DNA of 5,609 nucleotides from an uncultured Blautia sp. (GTDB lineage: Bacteria; Bacillota; Clostridia; Lachnospirales; Lachnospiraceae), in NCBI GenBank assembly GCA_946538475.1, contig CAMNGN010000126.1:1-5609 (forward strand), given 5' to 3'. Made by a program: the position numbers and the translations under genes. This document shows, one piece after another, positions 5,607-5,609 of this stretch (position 1 is its first letter; each line of letters opens with the position of its first letter). Under the pieces are notes generated by a model, which was not told where the DNA came from, made no database searches, and was given only the letters and a program-made list of their open reading frames with translations.

Positions 5607-5609
5607 TTT

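Overview
The window looks like chromosomal DNA from an anaerobic Firmicute, probably a clostridial (Lachnospiraceae-like) gut or rumen bacterium. This rests on an [FeFe] hydrogenase, a CIRCE heat-shock operator, strong GGAGG-type ribosome binding sites, and intergenic palindromes of a kind I associate with Clostridia. The lineage is an inference, since no rRNA or other marker is present.

Layout: (1) Bases 1-1032 (+) hold the 3' part of an [FeFe] hydrogenase catalytic subunit, covering the H-cluster motifs L1, L2 and L3 and the C-terminal small-subunit-like tail. A strong, apparently bidirectional terminator follows (about 1056-1082). (2) Bases 1123-1662 (-) hold a small, cysteine-rich TetR-family regulator. 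(3) Bases 1663-1940 are a dense divergent control region. It holds a hairpin repeat in the tetR leader, a back-to-back promoter pair, a series of TTGACAA/TTGTCAA operator-like sites spaced about 42-43 bp apart, a terminator-like hairpin, and a near-consensus CIRCE element. (4) Bases 1941-4298 (+) hold a complete LonA-type ATP-dependent protease with all catalytic motifs. (5) A 19-bp-stem terminator lies between lon and a convergent gene. (6) Bases 4346-5443 (-) hold a membrane-anchored endonuclease/exonuclease/phosphatase (EEP) domain protein with its own promoter. (7) Bases 5514-5609 are non-coding on what can be seen and end in a REP-like palindrome.

The most interesting part is the tetR-lon divergent region. 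Three control layers can be read there: a putative TetR operator array overlapping both promoters, a possible transcription attenuator in the lon leader, and an HrcA-type CIRCE operator just before the lon ribosome binding site. The suggestion is that this organism couples Lon-mediated proteolysis to heat or protein-folding stress (HrcA) and to a second signal read by the adjacent regulator. That regulator has 13 cysteines in 179 residues, so redox is one possibility. The hydrogenase and EEP genes are separated from this unit by terminators and are probably independent neighbours.

No rRNA, tRNA, CRISPR array, insertion sequence or integrase gene was seen. No wholly new multi-gene system is evident.
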